Source: Kiritimatiellia bacterium
GTDB lineage: Bacteria > Verrucomicrobiota > Kiritimatiellia > UBA8416 > JADHWI01
NCBI GenBank assembly: GCA_016783565.1
Contig: JADHWI010000023.1
Coordinates: forward strand, 1-37,733
Direction of reading: 5' to 3'
DNA length: 37,733 nucleotides
Part shown: positions 1-7,816 of the stretch, in pieces
How positions within the stretch are numbered: the first letter of the stretch is position 1
Layout: each line of letters starts with the position of its first letter
Notes under the pieces: generated by a model
What the model was told of the DNA's origin: nothing
Database searches by the model: none
The model's input: only the letters and a program-made list of their open reading frames with translations
Translations under genes and position numbers: made by a program

Positions 1-313
1 GCATGTGTTGCCGGGTCGCCACGTCATCAAACGTAGATCCCGAACCAAACTTCTCACTCCGGTACACTGTGTCGTCATAAATATAACGATAGCCAATCCC
101 CAAACGATACCCATCATCCGTACTATGTACCTCAACGCGATCAACCTCACAGGCAACAGGAATCCAGGTCTGCCTTGCACGCCCTTCCAAACCACTCCGC
201 ACAGCCATGACCATAACGAACAGCCCGATCGAGCCGAACACCAACCCAAAAAAAGTCATACCGATTCTGCTGGCAATCGCACCTCTCCCACCGCTGTTAA
301 ACGATATCCGCAT
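1..313 (-). CDS. DUF3592-like membrane protein, partial (cut by window start)
   Basis: Reading the minus strand from an ATG at 313 gives 104 open codons that run off the window edge with no stop. The N-terminus is short and basic (MRISFNSGGRGAIASRIG), followed by one hydrophobic helix (about residues 19-38, FFGLVFGSIGLFVMVMAV). A soluble stretch follows in which TWIPVACEVDRVEV and YRYIYDDTVYRSEKF resemble the start of DUF3592 proteins, a poorly understood membrane-anchored family. The start lies 35 bases after the hexokinase stop on the same strand, with an AAGGA about 10 bases upstream, so the two genes may be co-transcribed. The C-terminus is not visible and no function can be assigned. The family call rests on the pattern of one helix followed by a W-x-P-V and Y-x-Y-x-Y strand motif, so it is moderately sure. 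Confidence 0.6.
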   Translation of the reverse strand, partial: MRISFNSGGRGAIASRIGMTFFGLVFGSIGLFVMVMAVRSGLEGRARQTWIPVACEVDRVEVHSTDDGYRLGIGYRYIYDDTVYRSEKFGSGSTFDDVATRQHM

Positions 314-348
314 GGCACAGAAATCCTTCAGGTTTCACAACAACTTGA

Positions 349-1647
349 TTAGCTCAACCCGGCGATGGCAGCACCAATAACCGGTGCATTGTCAACGCTG
401 ACCGCCATGTAGTGCACGCCACGTGCCCCCAGAATGGCATCGAGAAACTTGTAAGTCTCATGCGACAATTTGTGGGTCTTGTAGAAAGTCGACCCATCAA
501 TATTGATGCACACCGGATGCAATGCCGATGTACCGCACCTTGTCTTGAGCACCGGTGCCGCAACATTAACCGCAGCCAACAGCGCCGCACGCGTCACCAC
601 GCTCGAAAAGATGGCATAAAGCACTTCGCGCTCAGCATCGGTAAGTGACAACGAGGCGATCGGACCCAGACAGCCATAGGGGTTCCACAAAAAGGAATCC
701 ATTTCAATAGTGGTCAATTCTCCCCACTCCGCTACAGCATCGGCAATCGCCTGCGAAACCAACCCTTGTTCACCCGCCTGCTTCAGCAACGCCAAACCAA
801 TATCTCCAAGATACGCCCCGGAAACACGCTTCTCCAATAACTGCCCGCCAGGTGTTGATGTTGCAGCATCCAACTCGCGATCAACCTCCGTTAACGGCCC
901 ACCGCTGAAGTTACCCGATTCGCAGTTAATAATCTGCGCACCACCCATATCCAAATCAGTGCGCTTCGTAATATTGGCATTCTTCTCCTCGTAAGCGATA
1001 TTCGTCCCCGTCCCGAGAATGTAGCCGACATACGCGCTGCATTCCCGATCATCACCCACGGATTTCCCAGCCAACAAGGCCGCCACAGTATCATTGAGCA
1101 CCACGACTTGTTTTCTGCCGTGACCACGTGCCTCCAATTTCTCAGCCAATCCTCGCCCAACATATTCCCCCACCAGCTCTGGAATCTGCACTTCCTTGGT
1201 CCAGCGCAAAAGCTTACCGTCACGCTCTGGAGAAATCTCTGACGGATATGAAAAGCAGAAACCAATGCGGTCCGATAAATCGGCCACAGAAGACAAATAA
1301 TCAGCCAACGTCTCAAAAAACTCGTCCTTACTCACCTCTCTATCGAGTCCCGGCATAGCCTGCTTGGAAAAATTATCGATGGTGGGATGCCCATGCACAT
1401 CAAAGGTCACCGTGCACACACGCAGATTTGTTCCTCCTGCATCCACCACCAGAACTGGCTTATCAGCAGGAATCCGACTCTCACTGCTCACAAAAGTCGG
1501 AATCATAGCCAGCTCGCACTGATCCGCCGCCAACCCTTTATCCATTTCGGCGGTCAACTCCGCCAGCACCGAATCTGCATCCAGGCAAGATGCAGCCATG
1601 CCCATACCCACAAGAAAATCCTGTATTCGCGCCAAATCTGATGCCAT
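349..1647 (-). CDS. Hexokinase of the eukaryotic-type family
   Basis: ATP-dependent hexose kinase feeding glycolysis, cytoplasmic. The fold and motifs are those of the eukaryote-type hexokinase family (PF00349/PF03727), not ROK or bacterial glucokinase. The phosphate-1 loop VVDAGGTNLRV is near residue 69. A sugar-binding stretch (FCFSYPSEISPERDG, then LLRWTKEV) and the catalytic-Asp strand VVVLNDTVAALLAG follow, then the adenosine-type loop ILGTGTNIAYEEK, and INCESGNF corresponding to the glucose-contacting INxEWGxF motif. Near the C-terminus, INIDGSTFYK matches the second phosphate loop. The length of 432 residues is slightly below the usual 450-500. The longest frame begins 45 bases upstream, but ATG 1647 is preceded by GGAG with good spacing, so it is preferred. 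A TACAAT box just upstream may be the -10 element. The substrate (glucose, mannose, fructose) cannot be read from the sequence. Confidence 0.88.
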   Translation of the reverse strand: MASDLARIQDFLVGMGMAASCLDADSVLAELTAEMDKGLAADQCELAMIPTFVSSESRIPADKPVLVVDAGGTNLRVCTVTFDVHGHPTIDNFSKQAMPGLDREVSKDEFFETLADYLSSVADLSDRIGFCFSYPSEISPERDGKLLRWTKEVQIPELVGEYVGRGLAEKLEARGHGRKQVVVLNDTVAALLAGKSVGDDRECSAYVGYILGTGTNIAYEEKNANITKRTDLDMGGAQIINCESGNFSGGPLTEVDRELDAATSTPGGQLLEKRVSGAYLGDIGLALLKQAGEQGLVSQAIADAVAEWGELTTIEMDSFLWNPYGCLGPIASLSLTDAEREVLYAIFSSVVTRAALLAAVNVAAPVLKTRCGTSALHPVCINIDGSTFYKTHKLSHETYKFLDAILGARGVHYMAVSVDNAPVIGAAIAGLS

Positions 1648-1804
1648 TTTCTCTCTCCCGCTCCTATATTGTACGGTCAACTCTGACAGCACAATTTAAC
1701 ACACAACTCCCTCTACTGCAGACAGTTGCAACAACCATCACTTCATCCTGTCTTTGAAGAGTAAACACTTCTTCAGAACCGGTTCCTCAACCCAGCAACG
1801 CGCC

Positions 1805-3370
1805 TCATTGCAACTGATGCCCCGGCTCAGTGCAAGTCGGATCGGCTCCCAATGGACCCAAATTATACGCCCCTCCCTGCGGGCAAACGGGAATCTTGGC
1901 ACCTTTGATGTATTGCGCGATCCCATCGGGATCTACCTCATCCCCGTTCGCCTTACCCTGTGCCAATGCCCACTGTTCCTTGGCCGCATCAATCTGACGC
2001 AAGTTGTTGATGCATACGTTGTGTTGCGCCACACCTCTTGCATTCACAAAGCTCGGAATAGCCACCCCGGCCATAAGACCCACCGGAAACATCATCGTTC
2101 CCATCACCATATCACGTCCGCTACTGCTCGTTCGTCCCTGAGAGATCACCCCGCTCTTCCAATTGGTTCGAATCATCGCCGTGGTCTGTGGCCCCTGCTT
2201 TGCCATAAACTCTTTCACAAAACTTGTGGCCTCCTGGTTAGGCTTCCCTTGCATACTCATGGTCATCGATTGGATATCCAACACCACTTCACCAAACCGA
2301 GGACTCACATAACTCATGCCATTATTTTCCATCGACAACCCCTCAAACGCCTTCTTAAATTCCGCACTTGAGGCAAAACCATTCTTCTCTTTAGACGCAA
2401 TCAGGGCATCGCGAATGACCTGCTGCTGCGACCCGAACAACAACATCCCGTTATGCTGCGCAACCGTTGGTTGCAGCGGAAAAGGCAACGGAATGGGCGC
2501 CATCGCCGTATGCAATGTGACACCATCCACAACCACATTTGTCATCGGCAACTGCGCCTCGGCAACCTTTCGAACAATCAAATCCATCAGCGTTGAATCC
2601 TTGACCGCAACCCCCACAAGCAACGTCGGAGCCGGAATTTGTATTGGCTTACCTTCTGCGTCCATCGCAGGCAAAGGCACCTTGGCCTTAGAAGACAACT
2701 GCAGCGAATAGAAACTTTCATCACCCACTGATGCCATGAGCTTGTCCAGGCTCACATTCAAGTTGGTAGCGCTACTTGACAGAAACTCATTGAACCCCAC
2801 CTGTCCCTCAGGCGGAAGGACCGTCGCAATGCCATTACGTATCATAACCCACAAAGAGTTAAGTTCACCCAGGCTCGTACCGGCCAAAACCGTATCCTTC
2901 GGCATGTAATCCAATCCAGCCAATCGCCGCGGCTTGAGTCCCACGCATGCGCGCCAAAGCGGCAATCCCACTGCAGCAGAATCGCGACTCAAGAAGCTCT
3001 TCACCTCATTGAGCCCATCTTCCCGCGGAACAAGGCTCATACCCCAGCCATTGACTGCATAGAAACCACTCTTGTCAAGATATGCAGACAAGCGCTTAAT
3101 GATCTTCTGAAGCTCTGTCACTTCGGGGTCCTCTGTCGGCATCGCACCGAACATCCCGACCACGTATTCCATGGCCTCTTCAATCACCCCATCCATATTC
3201 GCAACGATCAGCAGATCGCCCCCTTTATCCAGACGAGAAATCACTTCGTCAAACTGCTGCTTTACCACCTCCGGGCTCTGCACTTCCGCGGCCACAACGT
3301 ACGACACAGAAATCATAACCAGCACACTCAGCGCCAACACCACACATCGAGTCATTCTTCTCAATATCAT
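1805..3370 (-). CDS. Secreted protein with DUF3352-like body and GspG-pseudopilin-like C-terminus
   Basis: Function unknown. The first 28 residues form a signal peptide (MILRRMTRCVVLALSVLVM..., ending near VVAAE). The body of about 400 residues resembles DUF3352-type exported proteins (LDKGGDLLIVANMDGV, VLAGTSLGEL, GVAVKDSTLMDLIV), a weak match. The last 80 residues are striking: a hydrophobic stretch ending GVAIPSFVNAR, then CINNLRQIDAAKEQWAL, CPQGGAYNLG and PTCTEPGHQL. This is the pattern of type II secretion major pseudopilin-like proteins of PVC bacteria, but it sits at the C-terminus with no prepilin peptidase site in front. A longer frame starts at GTG 3427, overlapping the upstream stop by four bases. 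ATG 3370 is preferred because it places the signal peptide at the N-terminus and has a GAGGCGGG upstream. It is probably co-expressed with the FGE-like gene 53 bases upstream. Confidence 0.7.
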   Translation of the reverse strand: MILRRMTRCVVLALSVLVMISVSYVVAAEVQSPEVVKQQFDEVISRLDKGGDLLIVANMDGVIEEAMEYVVGMFGAMPTEDPEVTELQKIIKRLSAYLDKSGFYAVNGWGMSLVPREDGLNEVKSFLSRDSAAVGLPLWRACVGLKPRRLAGLDYMPKDTVLAGTSLGELNSLWVMIRNGIATVLPPEGQVGFNEFLSSSATNLNVSLDKLMASVGDESFYSLQLSSKAKVPLPAMDAEGKPIQIPAPTLLVGVAVKDSTLMDLIVRKVAEAQLPMTNVVVDGVTLHTAMAPIPLPFPLQPTVAQHNGMLLFGSQQQVIRDALIASKEKNGFASSAEFKKAFEGLSMENNGMSYVSPRFGEVVLDIQSMTMSMQGKPNQEATSFVKEFMAKQGPQTTAMIRTNWKSGVISQGRTSSSGRDMVMGTMMFPVGLMAGVAIPSFVNARGVAQHNVCINNLRQIDAAKEQWALAQGKANGDEVDPDGIAQYIKGAKIPVCPQGGAYNLGPLGADPTCTEPGHQLQ

Positions 3371-3423
3371 CTTTACACCCGCCTCTTTCCTTCTCTCAAC
3401 ACACCATAAAAAGAACATGCACA

Positions 3424-5256
3424 TCACTGCCCCGTCTTCACAACATCCAGACTACGCGCACACCGCATCCCAATATACGGCAGAGCCTCCCTGCGCTTAC
3501 GCGATGATACGCTGCGACGGGACATCCCTTTATGCCCACGATGCACCGTAGACAATTCATCCGAATTTCGAGATTGATATGAACCGCCTCTAAACACATG
3601 ACCTTGTCCCTCTTCCGGCCCCTGCGGGTCCACAACAGGAGACACGGCATAGTAGCCCGCATCATACAAATCATACACCCACTCAGCCACATTGCCGGCC
3701 ATGTGCATCACCCCATATGGACTGAGATAAGTCTCATCCCATTCCACAAAACCAAGATCTATGGCTTCCTGCAACTCCGTGGGCAGGTGCTGATCAACAG
3801 CCCATGTCTTATCAGGAAGTTTCGTAGGGGGTGGCGGTGGCGGCTTTGCATCCTGCACGCACGAACAACCAAATGTGGGTTCCGGTTCCGGCGGAAGAGG
3901 AGGATTTTGCCGATCCATTTCTTTCGCAAGGAACTTACGTCCCGTCGGCCAGTTCACACCGCATTCCTCAATCTCGTCACCCCAGGGAAATATATTGTCA
4001 TCCATCCCTTTCGCAGCTTTCTCCCACTCCGCCTCAGTCGGCAAACGCTTCCCTGCCCACTTCGCATACGCATAGGCATCAAACCAATCAATACCGACCA
4101 CAGGCTGATCATCCCGACTCAAGCTCTCATGCGCCCACCCTTCAGCGTCATGCTTTTTCAAGGGAGGGGCATCAGGATGTTCCATAGAGGAATCACCCGA
4201 TGACTTCACATGCTTCACAAACTCTCGATACTTCGCATTAGAAACCTCGGTTCGATCCATAAGAAATGGACTCACAAAAACAAGATGCAGCGGAAAATTA
4301 TCATCCGTCGGTGCTGCATCGCGCGCTCCCATCAAAAAATATCCCCCCGGTATGTAAACCATTCCCTCCCTGTCAATTCCCCGCGGAGGCTTCGCTTTAC
4401 CCTCGCCCGCAGCCTTGAATGCATCCAACACATCATCCTGCATCCGGACAATGTATTCAACATCCATACCCTTCAACACCTTAGCAAACTCTCCCTCGCT
4501 TGCCGCGACTTGCTCCAGCCAGAAATGAAGAAAGCCAACCACCTCTTCAGTCGCCGAATCAAACTGCCGGTCGGCCAATAACTTCGGGAGCCGCTCCTGC
4601 ATCAACCCGGGAAGAGAACGAGCCACCTCACGACGATCGATCGTGAGTTGCTCATGCAATTTCTGCATCTCTTCACTCTTACGATAGTCACGATCATTCT
4701 GCAACTCGGCCATCTTCTCCGTCATCACCTCGAACCGCTTCAATGCTGCAAGAACAGGCGTAAACCACTGCCCGCCGACCTTCTCTTCTCCTTTTTGAAT
4801 GCGATCCAGCTCATCCAAAAGTTTGGCATGCATAGTCTGTATCGTCGTCACGACTTTTGAATCCGGACATTTCTTCACAAATTCTGCATACAACGGAATC
4901 AAACGCTGATATTCCGATTCCGCTAAACTCGCAGTTGCATCAAATTGCAGTGCCATCAATCGTCGCGAAAATTCATGCGTGACGTCACCGGAAGTCTGCT
5001 TCTTTATTCCCGACTTCGGCACACGTGCACTGACCCGAATGCCAGCGCCACGCTCCATGCGAATCTCCAAATGCGTCGCCGTCTCACGCACCAGCTCACC
5101 CGTCACTTCCCGACCATCCTTGAGAACAAGCGCGATCTGCTTGCTATCCCCGACAAAAGCCTGTGCGGCAGGCGAAAGCTCCTGCATGGTCACACCACTG
5201 GCCACATGCCCGGCCACAAGCACAGCAAAAACAAAAATATGCACTTTCTGCATCAT
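3424..5256 (-). CDS. Secreted formylglycine-generating-enzyme-like (SUMF1/FGE fold) protein, probably not an active FGE
   Basis: An exported protein: signal peptide MMQKVHIFVFAVLVAGHVAS, a charged, probably helical middle section, and a C-terminal FGE-sulfatase domain (PF03781) over about the last half. Domain hallmarks are MVYIPGGYFLMGA, MDRTEVSNAKYREFV, PVVGIDWFDAYAYAKWAG, KRLPTEAEWEKAAKG, FPWGDE, MHMAGNVAEWVYDLY and VFRGGSYQSRNSDE, ending in IGMRCARS. True FGEs carry two copper-binding cysteines just after the RGGSY segment; here that place reads QSRNSDEL with no cysteine, so conversion of sulfatase Cys to formylglycine is unlikely. A proline-rich insert with CSC (NPPLPPEPEP, later KPPPPPPTKL) interrupts the domain. 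The start at 5256 follows GAGGAG; an ATG at 5274 is possible. A promoter lies at 5310-5338. It is the first gene of a pair with the pseudopilin-tailed protein. Role unknown, possibly binding or structural. Confidence 0.82.
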   Translation of the reverse strand: MMQKVHIFVFAVLVAGHVASGVTMQELSPAAQAFVGDSKQIALVLKDGREVTGELVRETATHLEIRMERGAGIRVSARVPKSGIKKQTSGDVTHEFSRRLMALQFDATASLAESEYQRLIPLYAEFVKKCPDSKVVTTIQTMHAKLLDELDRIQKGEEKVGGQWFTPVLAALKRFEVMTEKMAELQNDRDYRKSEEMQKLHEQLTIDRREVARSLPGLMQERLPKLLADRQFDSATEEVVGFLHFWLEQVAASEGEFAKVLKGMDVEYIVRMQDDVLDAFKAAGEGKAKPPRGIDREGMVYIPGGYFLMGARDAAPTDDNFPLHLVFVSPFLMDRTEVSNAKYREFVKHVKSSGDSSMEHPDAPPLKKHDAEGWAHESLSRDDQPVVGIDWFDAYAYAKWAGKRLPTEAEWEKAAKGMDDNIFPWGDEIEECGVNWPTGRKFLAKEMDRQNPPLPPEPEPTFGCSCVQDAKPPPPPPTKLPDKTWAVDQHLPTELQEAIDLGFVEWDETYLSPYGVMHMAGNVAEWVYDLYDAGYYAVSPVVDPQGPEEGQGHVFRGGSYQSRNSDELSTVHRGHKGMSRRSVSSRKRREALPYIGMRCARSLDVVKTGQ

Positions 5257-5309
5257 CAATCTCTCCTCATCCATACTATAATCCTGTAGCGAACAAACTG
5301 CACCCGCTC

Positions 5310-5338
5310 ACTATGCCGTCTACACCGCGACGGGTCAA
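5310..5338 (-). promoter_or_regulatory. Sigma70-type promoter for the FGE-like gene
   Basis: On the minus strand, TTGACC (5338-5333), a 17-base spacer and CATAGT (5315-5310) form a good -35/-10 pair. It predicts a start point near 5303, about 47 bases before ATG 5256. Seen by eye, not tested. Confidence 0.5.
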
Positions 5339-5350
5339 TAGAGGGAATTG

Positions 5351-5533
5351 GAGAATCAGCAATTCTCATTATGGCCCATTTTGAGGCAATAAAGTCATTC
5401 GGCGGTAGGGCGGCCAGTCCCTTGGCCGCCGTTTTTGGCCGAGAACGGCGCGCAACCTGCCAGCCCTCCTTTGTCGGGATCAGGCGGGGGGGGCTGCAAG
5501 CCCTACCAATGAAATCCATAATGAGAATTACTG
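5351..5533. repeat. MITE/REP-like element with nested inverted repeats
   Basis: A non-coding stretch bounded by an inverted pair of 18 bases, 5357-5374 and 5516-5533 (17 of 18 matching, core CCATAATGAGAATT). Inside it a second inverted pair, GGTAGGGC (5404-5411) and GCCCTACC (5500-5507), encloses a perfect hairpin GGCGGCCA-GTCCCT-TGGCCGCC (5409-5430) followed by TTTTT on the plus strand, and a smaller GGGCT-GCA-AGCCC hairpin (5491-5503). The left end also folds by itself (GAGAAT-CAGCA-ATTCTC, 5351-5367). There is no transposase and no convincing coding potential; the open frame on the minus strand through it is an accident. This fits a small non-autonomous mobile element or dispersed palindromic repeat, and the hairpin could stop transcription at the end of the yraN operon. 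Confidence 0.6.
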
Positions 5534-5564
5534 TAGGGGAATCTCGGATTGCGGCATTGATACA

Positions 5565-6002
5565 TCACGGCAATCGATAACAGCGATCCAGATGAAACGC
5601 ATTGGGAGTATGGCAAATCTCGGGAGACCCATCTTCCTCTCGACCAATCACCTCGACCACATCAAACCGAAACGCTACCCTCGGATTCTTCAGTTTCTTC
5701 AGATAGCGAACCGCTGCTCGAGACAGCGTATGACGCTTGGCTCGATCCACCGCATCCATCGGACGACCAAACGCTTCAGAGGCACGCGTCTTTACCTCAA
5801 CAAAAACCAGCACATCACCATCGCGCGCAACAAGATCAATTTCATCACGCGGACTCACCTTCACACGACGTCCCAGAATCTTAAAACCCGCCACCGCACT
5901 CAGGTGCTTCTCAGCACAAGATTCACCCCACAGCCCGGCACGCGCAGTTACATTGAGCGTTTCATCCTTACCCCGCACAATACGCTCAATAAAACCTTTC
6001 AT
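5565..6002 (-). CDS. yraN: YraN / UPF0102 family predicted endonuclease
   Basis: A small protein of the UPF0102 family, with a restriction-endonuclease-like fold (PD-(D/E)xK type), often found beside rnhB. Visible hallmarks are GLWGESCAEKHL, GFKILGRRVKV, the nuclease-like core DEIDLVARDGDVLVFVEVKT (Asp and Glu-x-Lys of the motif), and AKRHTLSRAAVRYL. The role is unproven in the family; a part in DNA uptake or repair has been suggested. The longest frame opens with TTG directly after the rnhB stop, but ATG 6002, with GAGGGT upstream, gives the usual start, so the gap to rnhB is 15 bases. It is the last gene of the rpsP-trmD-rplS-rnhB-yraN run, followed by the inverted-repeat element. Confidence 0.88.
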   Translation of the reverse strand: MKGFIERIVRGKDETLNVTARAGLWGESCAEKHLSAVAGFKILGRRVKVSPRDEIDLVARDGDVLVFVEVKTRASEAFGRPMDAVDRAKRHTLSRAAVRYLKKLKNPRVAFRFDVVEVIGREEDGSPEICHTPNAFHLDRCYRLP

Positions 6003-6017
6003 CACCCATACCCTCAA

Positions 6018-6674
6018 TTAGAAAAGCAGAGGTTGCTCTGGATTCTGCCCCAAGTTGGTCTCCGCTTCTCGCACTGGCGAAAAGGAACGACGATGCTGCG
6101 GACAGGGCCCATGCTCGTAAAGTGCCTGCAGATGCTCGCGTGTCCCATACCCCTTATGCCGCGCAAACCCATATTGAGGATACACCGCATCGAGCTCGCA
6201 CATCCGTGCATCCCGATAAACCTTCGCAATCACACTGGCACCCGCAATGGACAAACTCAAACCGTCCCCGCCGACAATATTCTGAGAGTCACAGCACAAC
6301 CCGGGAACCGCCAAGCCGTCAACCAACGCCATGTCCGGTCGCACAGGCAATTCACGCAACGCCCTGTCCATAGCCAGATGAGTGGCTTTGAGAATATTGA
6401 TGGCATCGATTTCGTCTGCTTCAGCGATGCCAATACCAATCTCGACACCGGCGCTTTCGTGGAGAATCACAGAAAACGCTTCGCGTTTGGAATGCGTAAG
6501 CTTCTTGGAATCGGTCAAGCCCTGGAAGCGCTCTTCGTGGTTGGACAACCACTGGGGATTAAAAACAATCGCAGCCGCGACAACAGGTCCTGCAAGCGGC
6601 CCGCGACCAGCTTCATCCACGCCAGCCACGCGCTGCAAACCCTTCTGCCACAGCTGCGTTTCGTAAGTCAACAC
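6018..6674 (-). CDS. rnhB: Ribonuclease HII
   Basis: Endonuclease that removes RNA from RNA-DNA hybrids and misinserted ribonucleotides in DNA. The family signature VAGVDEAGRGPLAGPVVAAA lies near residue 17 and carries the first catalytic Asp-Glu pair. LTDSKKLTHSKRE, MALVDGLAVPG (third acidic residue) and GASVIAKVYRDARM (fourth acidic region) follow, ending with YGFARHKGYGTREH. At 218 residues it is normal length. The start codon is GTG 6674, with TTG 6671 as an alternative and no strong Shine-Dalgarno, so initiation may depend on the rplS gene 27 bases upstream. Gene order rplS-rnhB-yraN is common in many bacteria and supports the call. Confidence 0.94.
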   Translation of the reverse strand: MLTYETQLWQKGLQRVAGVDEAGRGPLAGPVVAAAIVFNPQWLSNHEERFQGLTDSKKLTHSKREAFSVILHESAGVEIGIGIAEADEIDAINILKATHLAMDRALRELPVRPDMALVDGLAVPGLCCDSQNIVGGDGLSLSIAGASVIAKVYRDARMCELDAVYPQYGFARHKGYGTREHLQALYEHGPCPQHRRSFSPVREAETNLGQNPEQPLLF

Positions 6675-6701
6675 AACGGCACGATAGCCCGATAAAAGCG
6701 A

Positions 6702-7058
6702 TCAGGCACGCATTTTCTGACGCAGACGCGCTTTCTTTCCCGCAAGATTACGCAGAAAATAGAGTTTTGCGCGACGTACATGCGAAGATCGCTGAACCAC
6801 GACCTTATTCACACCCGGCGAATGCACCGGAAATACACGCTCAACGCCTACGCCATGTGTCACTCGCCGAACGGTAAAGGTTTCTTCCGCAGCGCCACCA
6901 TCACGTGCAATGACTGTGCCTTTGAAGATCTGGATTCGCTCCTTATCCCCTTCACGCACCTTGACATGCACATCGACAATGTCGCCGATTTCAAACTTAT
7001 CGCACCCATCACTCCGAAGCGCTTCCTGGTTCATCTTATCGATCACATTGCCGGTCAT
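6702..7058 (-). CDS. rplS: 50S ribosomal protein L19
   Basis: Large-subunit protein at the 30S/50S interface. Family features are FEIGDIVDVHVKVREGDKER, RIQIFKGTVIARDGGA, ETFTVRRVTHGVGVERVFP, HSPGVNKVVVQRS and RRAKLYFLRNLAGKKARL. At 118 residues it is full length. It starts at ATG 7058, 53 bases after trmD, in the conserved rpsP-trmD-rplS order, and is co-transcribed with them by all appearance. Confidence 0.97.
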   Translation of the reverse strand: MTGNVIDKMNQEALRSDGCDKFEIGDIVDVHVKVREGDKERIQIFKGTVIARDGGAAEETFTVRRVTHGVGVERVFPVHSPGVNKVVVQRSSHVRRAKLYFLRNLAGKKARLRQKMRA

Positions 7059-7111
7059 GTCGCATCCTCCAAATCATGTGCCGCATTCCAAACTACGCCG
7101 CACATTTCTCT

Positions 7112-7810
7112 TCAATTCTCTTTTCGTTCAAGCAGATCCGGACGCCGTTCCTGCGTCCTCCGCTCCGCCATTTCCTTCCGCCATTCACCAATTTCAGCGT
7201 GATGTCCCGATCGCAATACCTCGGGCACCTGCATCCCCCGATACTCAGACGGACGCGTATACTGCGGATATTCCAACCCGCCGTTCTCCGCAAACGACTC
7301 ATCCAGCGTTGCGCCCTCAGCGCCCAGAGTTCCCGGCAGCAGCCGAACCACCGCATCAATCACCACTGTCGCAGGCAACACGCCATTCGTCAGGACATAG
7401 TCCCCAATCGAAATCTCCTGGGTTGCCAGATGCTCACGCACCCGCTCATCAACCCCTTCATAATGCCCACAAACAAAAATAAGATGCTTGCGCGCTGACA
7501 ACTCCTCCGCAATCGGCTGACTGAACCGTCGCCCCTGCGGCGTCATCAAAATCACATCCGACTCTGGAGTCAATACCGATTCCACAGCCTCAAAAATAGG
7601 CTCCGGTTTCATAACCATCCCAGGGCCACCACCATATGGCCGAGCATCCGTCGTGCGATGCACGTCGTATGTAAAATCCCGAAGATTTACAACCCGAAAC
7701 TGCACGGCACCACGCTTCACCGCCAGTGCCAGCATGCTCTCCTTCAGGAACCCATCCAACATAGATGGAAAGATCGTGATAACATCGACGATCAGAGGCG
7801 TGTCACTCAT
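7112..7810 (-). CDS. trmD: tRNA (guanine-N1-)-methyltransferase TrmD
   Basis: SPOUT-class enzyme making m1G37 in tRNAs with a G36, which prevents frameshifting. Motifs are [15 protein letters not shown] at the N-terminus, [46 protein letters not shown] (knot region) and [20 protein letters not shown], with the S-adenosylmethionine-binding trefoil knot complete. The length of 232 residues is typical. Start ATG 7810 lies 6 bases after the rpsP stop, so the genes are tightly coupled. In most bacteria rimM sits between rpsP and trmD; here there is no room for it. Confidence 0.97.
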   Translation of the reverse strand: MSDTPLIVDVITIFPSMLDGFLKESMLALAVKRGAVQFRVVNLRDFTYDVHRTTDARPYGGGPGMVMKPEPIFEAVESVLTPESDVILMTPQGRRFSQPIAEELSARKHLIFVCGHYEGVDERVREHLATQEISIGDYVLTNGVLPATVVIDAVVRLLPGTLGAEGATLDESFAENGGLEYPQYTRPSEYRGMQVPEVLRSGHHAEIGEWRKEMAERRTQERRPDLLERKEN

Positions 7811-7816
7811 GGTGCC

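Noticed and set aside
3424-5256. Active sulfatase-maturing enzyme for the sulfatase at 24771-26225
   Set aside because: The FGE copper-site cysteines are missing after RGGSY.
5256-5519. Minus-strand open frame of 87 codons between the FGE-like gene and yraN
   Set aside because: It runs through the inverted-repeat element, has no family-like pattern and is rich in residues produced by the GC-rich palindromes. No convincing ribosome-binding site.
5592-6695. Plus-strand open frame of 367 codons
   Set aside because: It is antisense to yraN and rnhB, both certain genes, and its protein is rich in Arg, His and Thr with no family pattern. A shadow frame.
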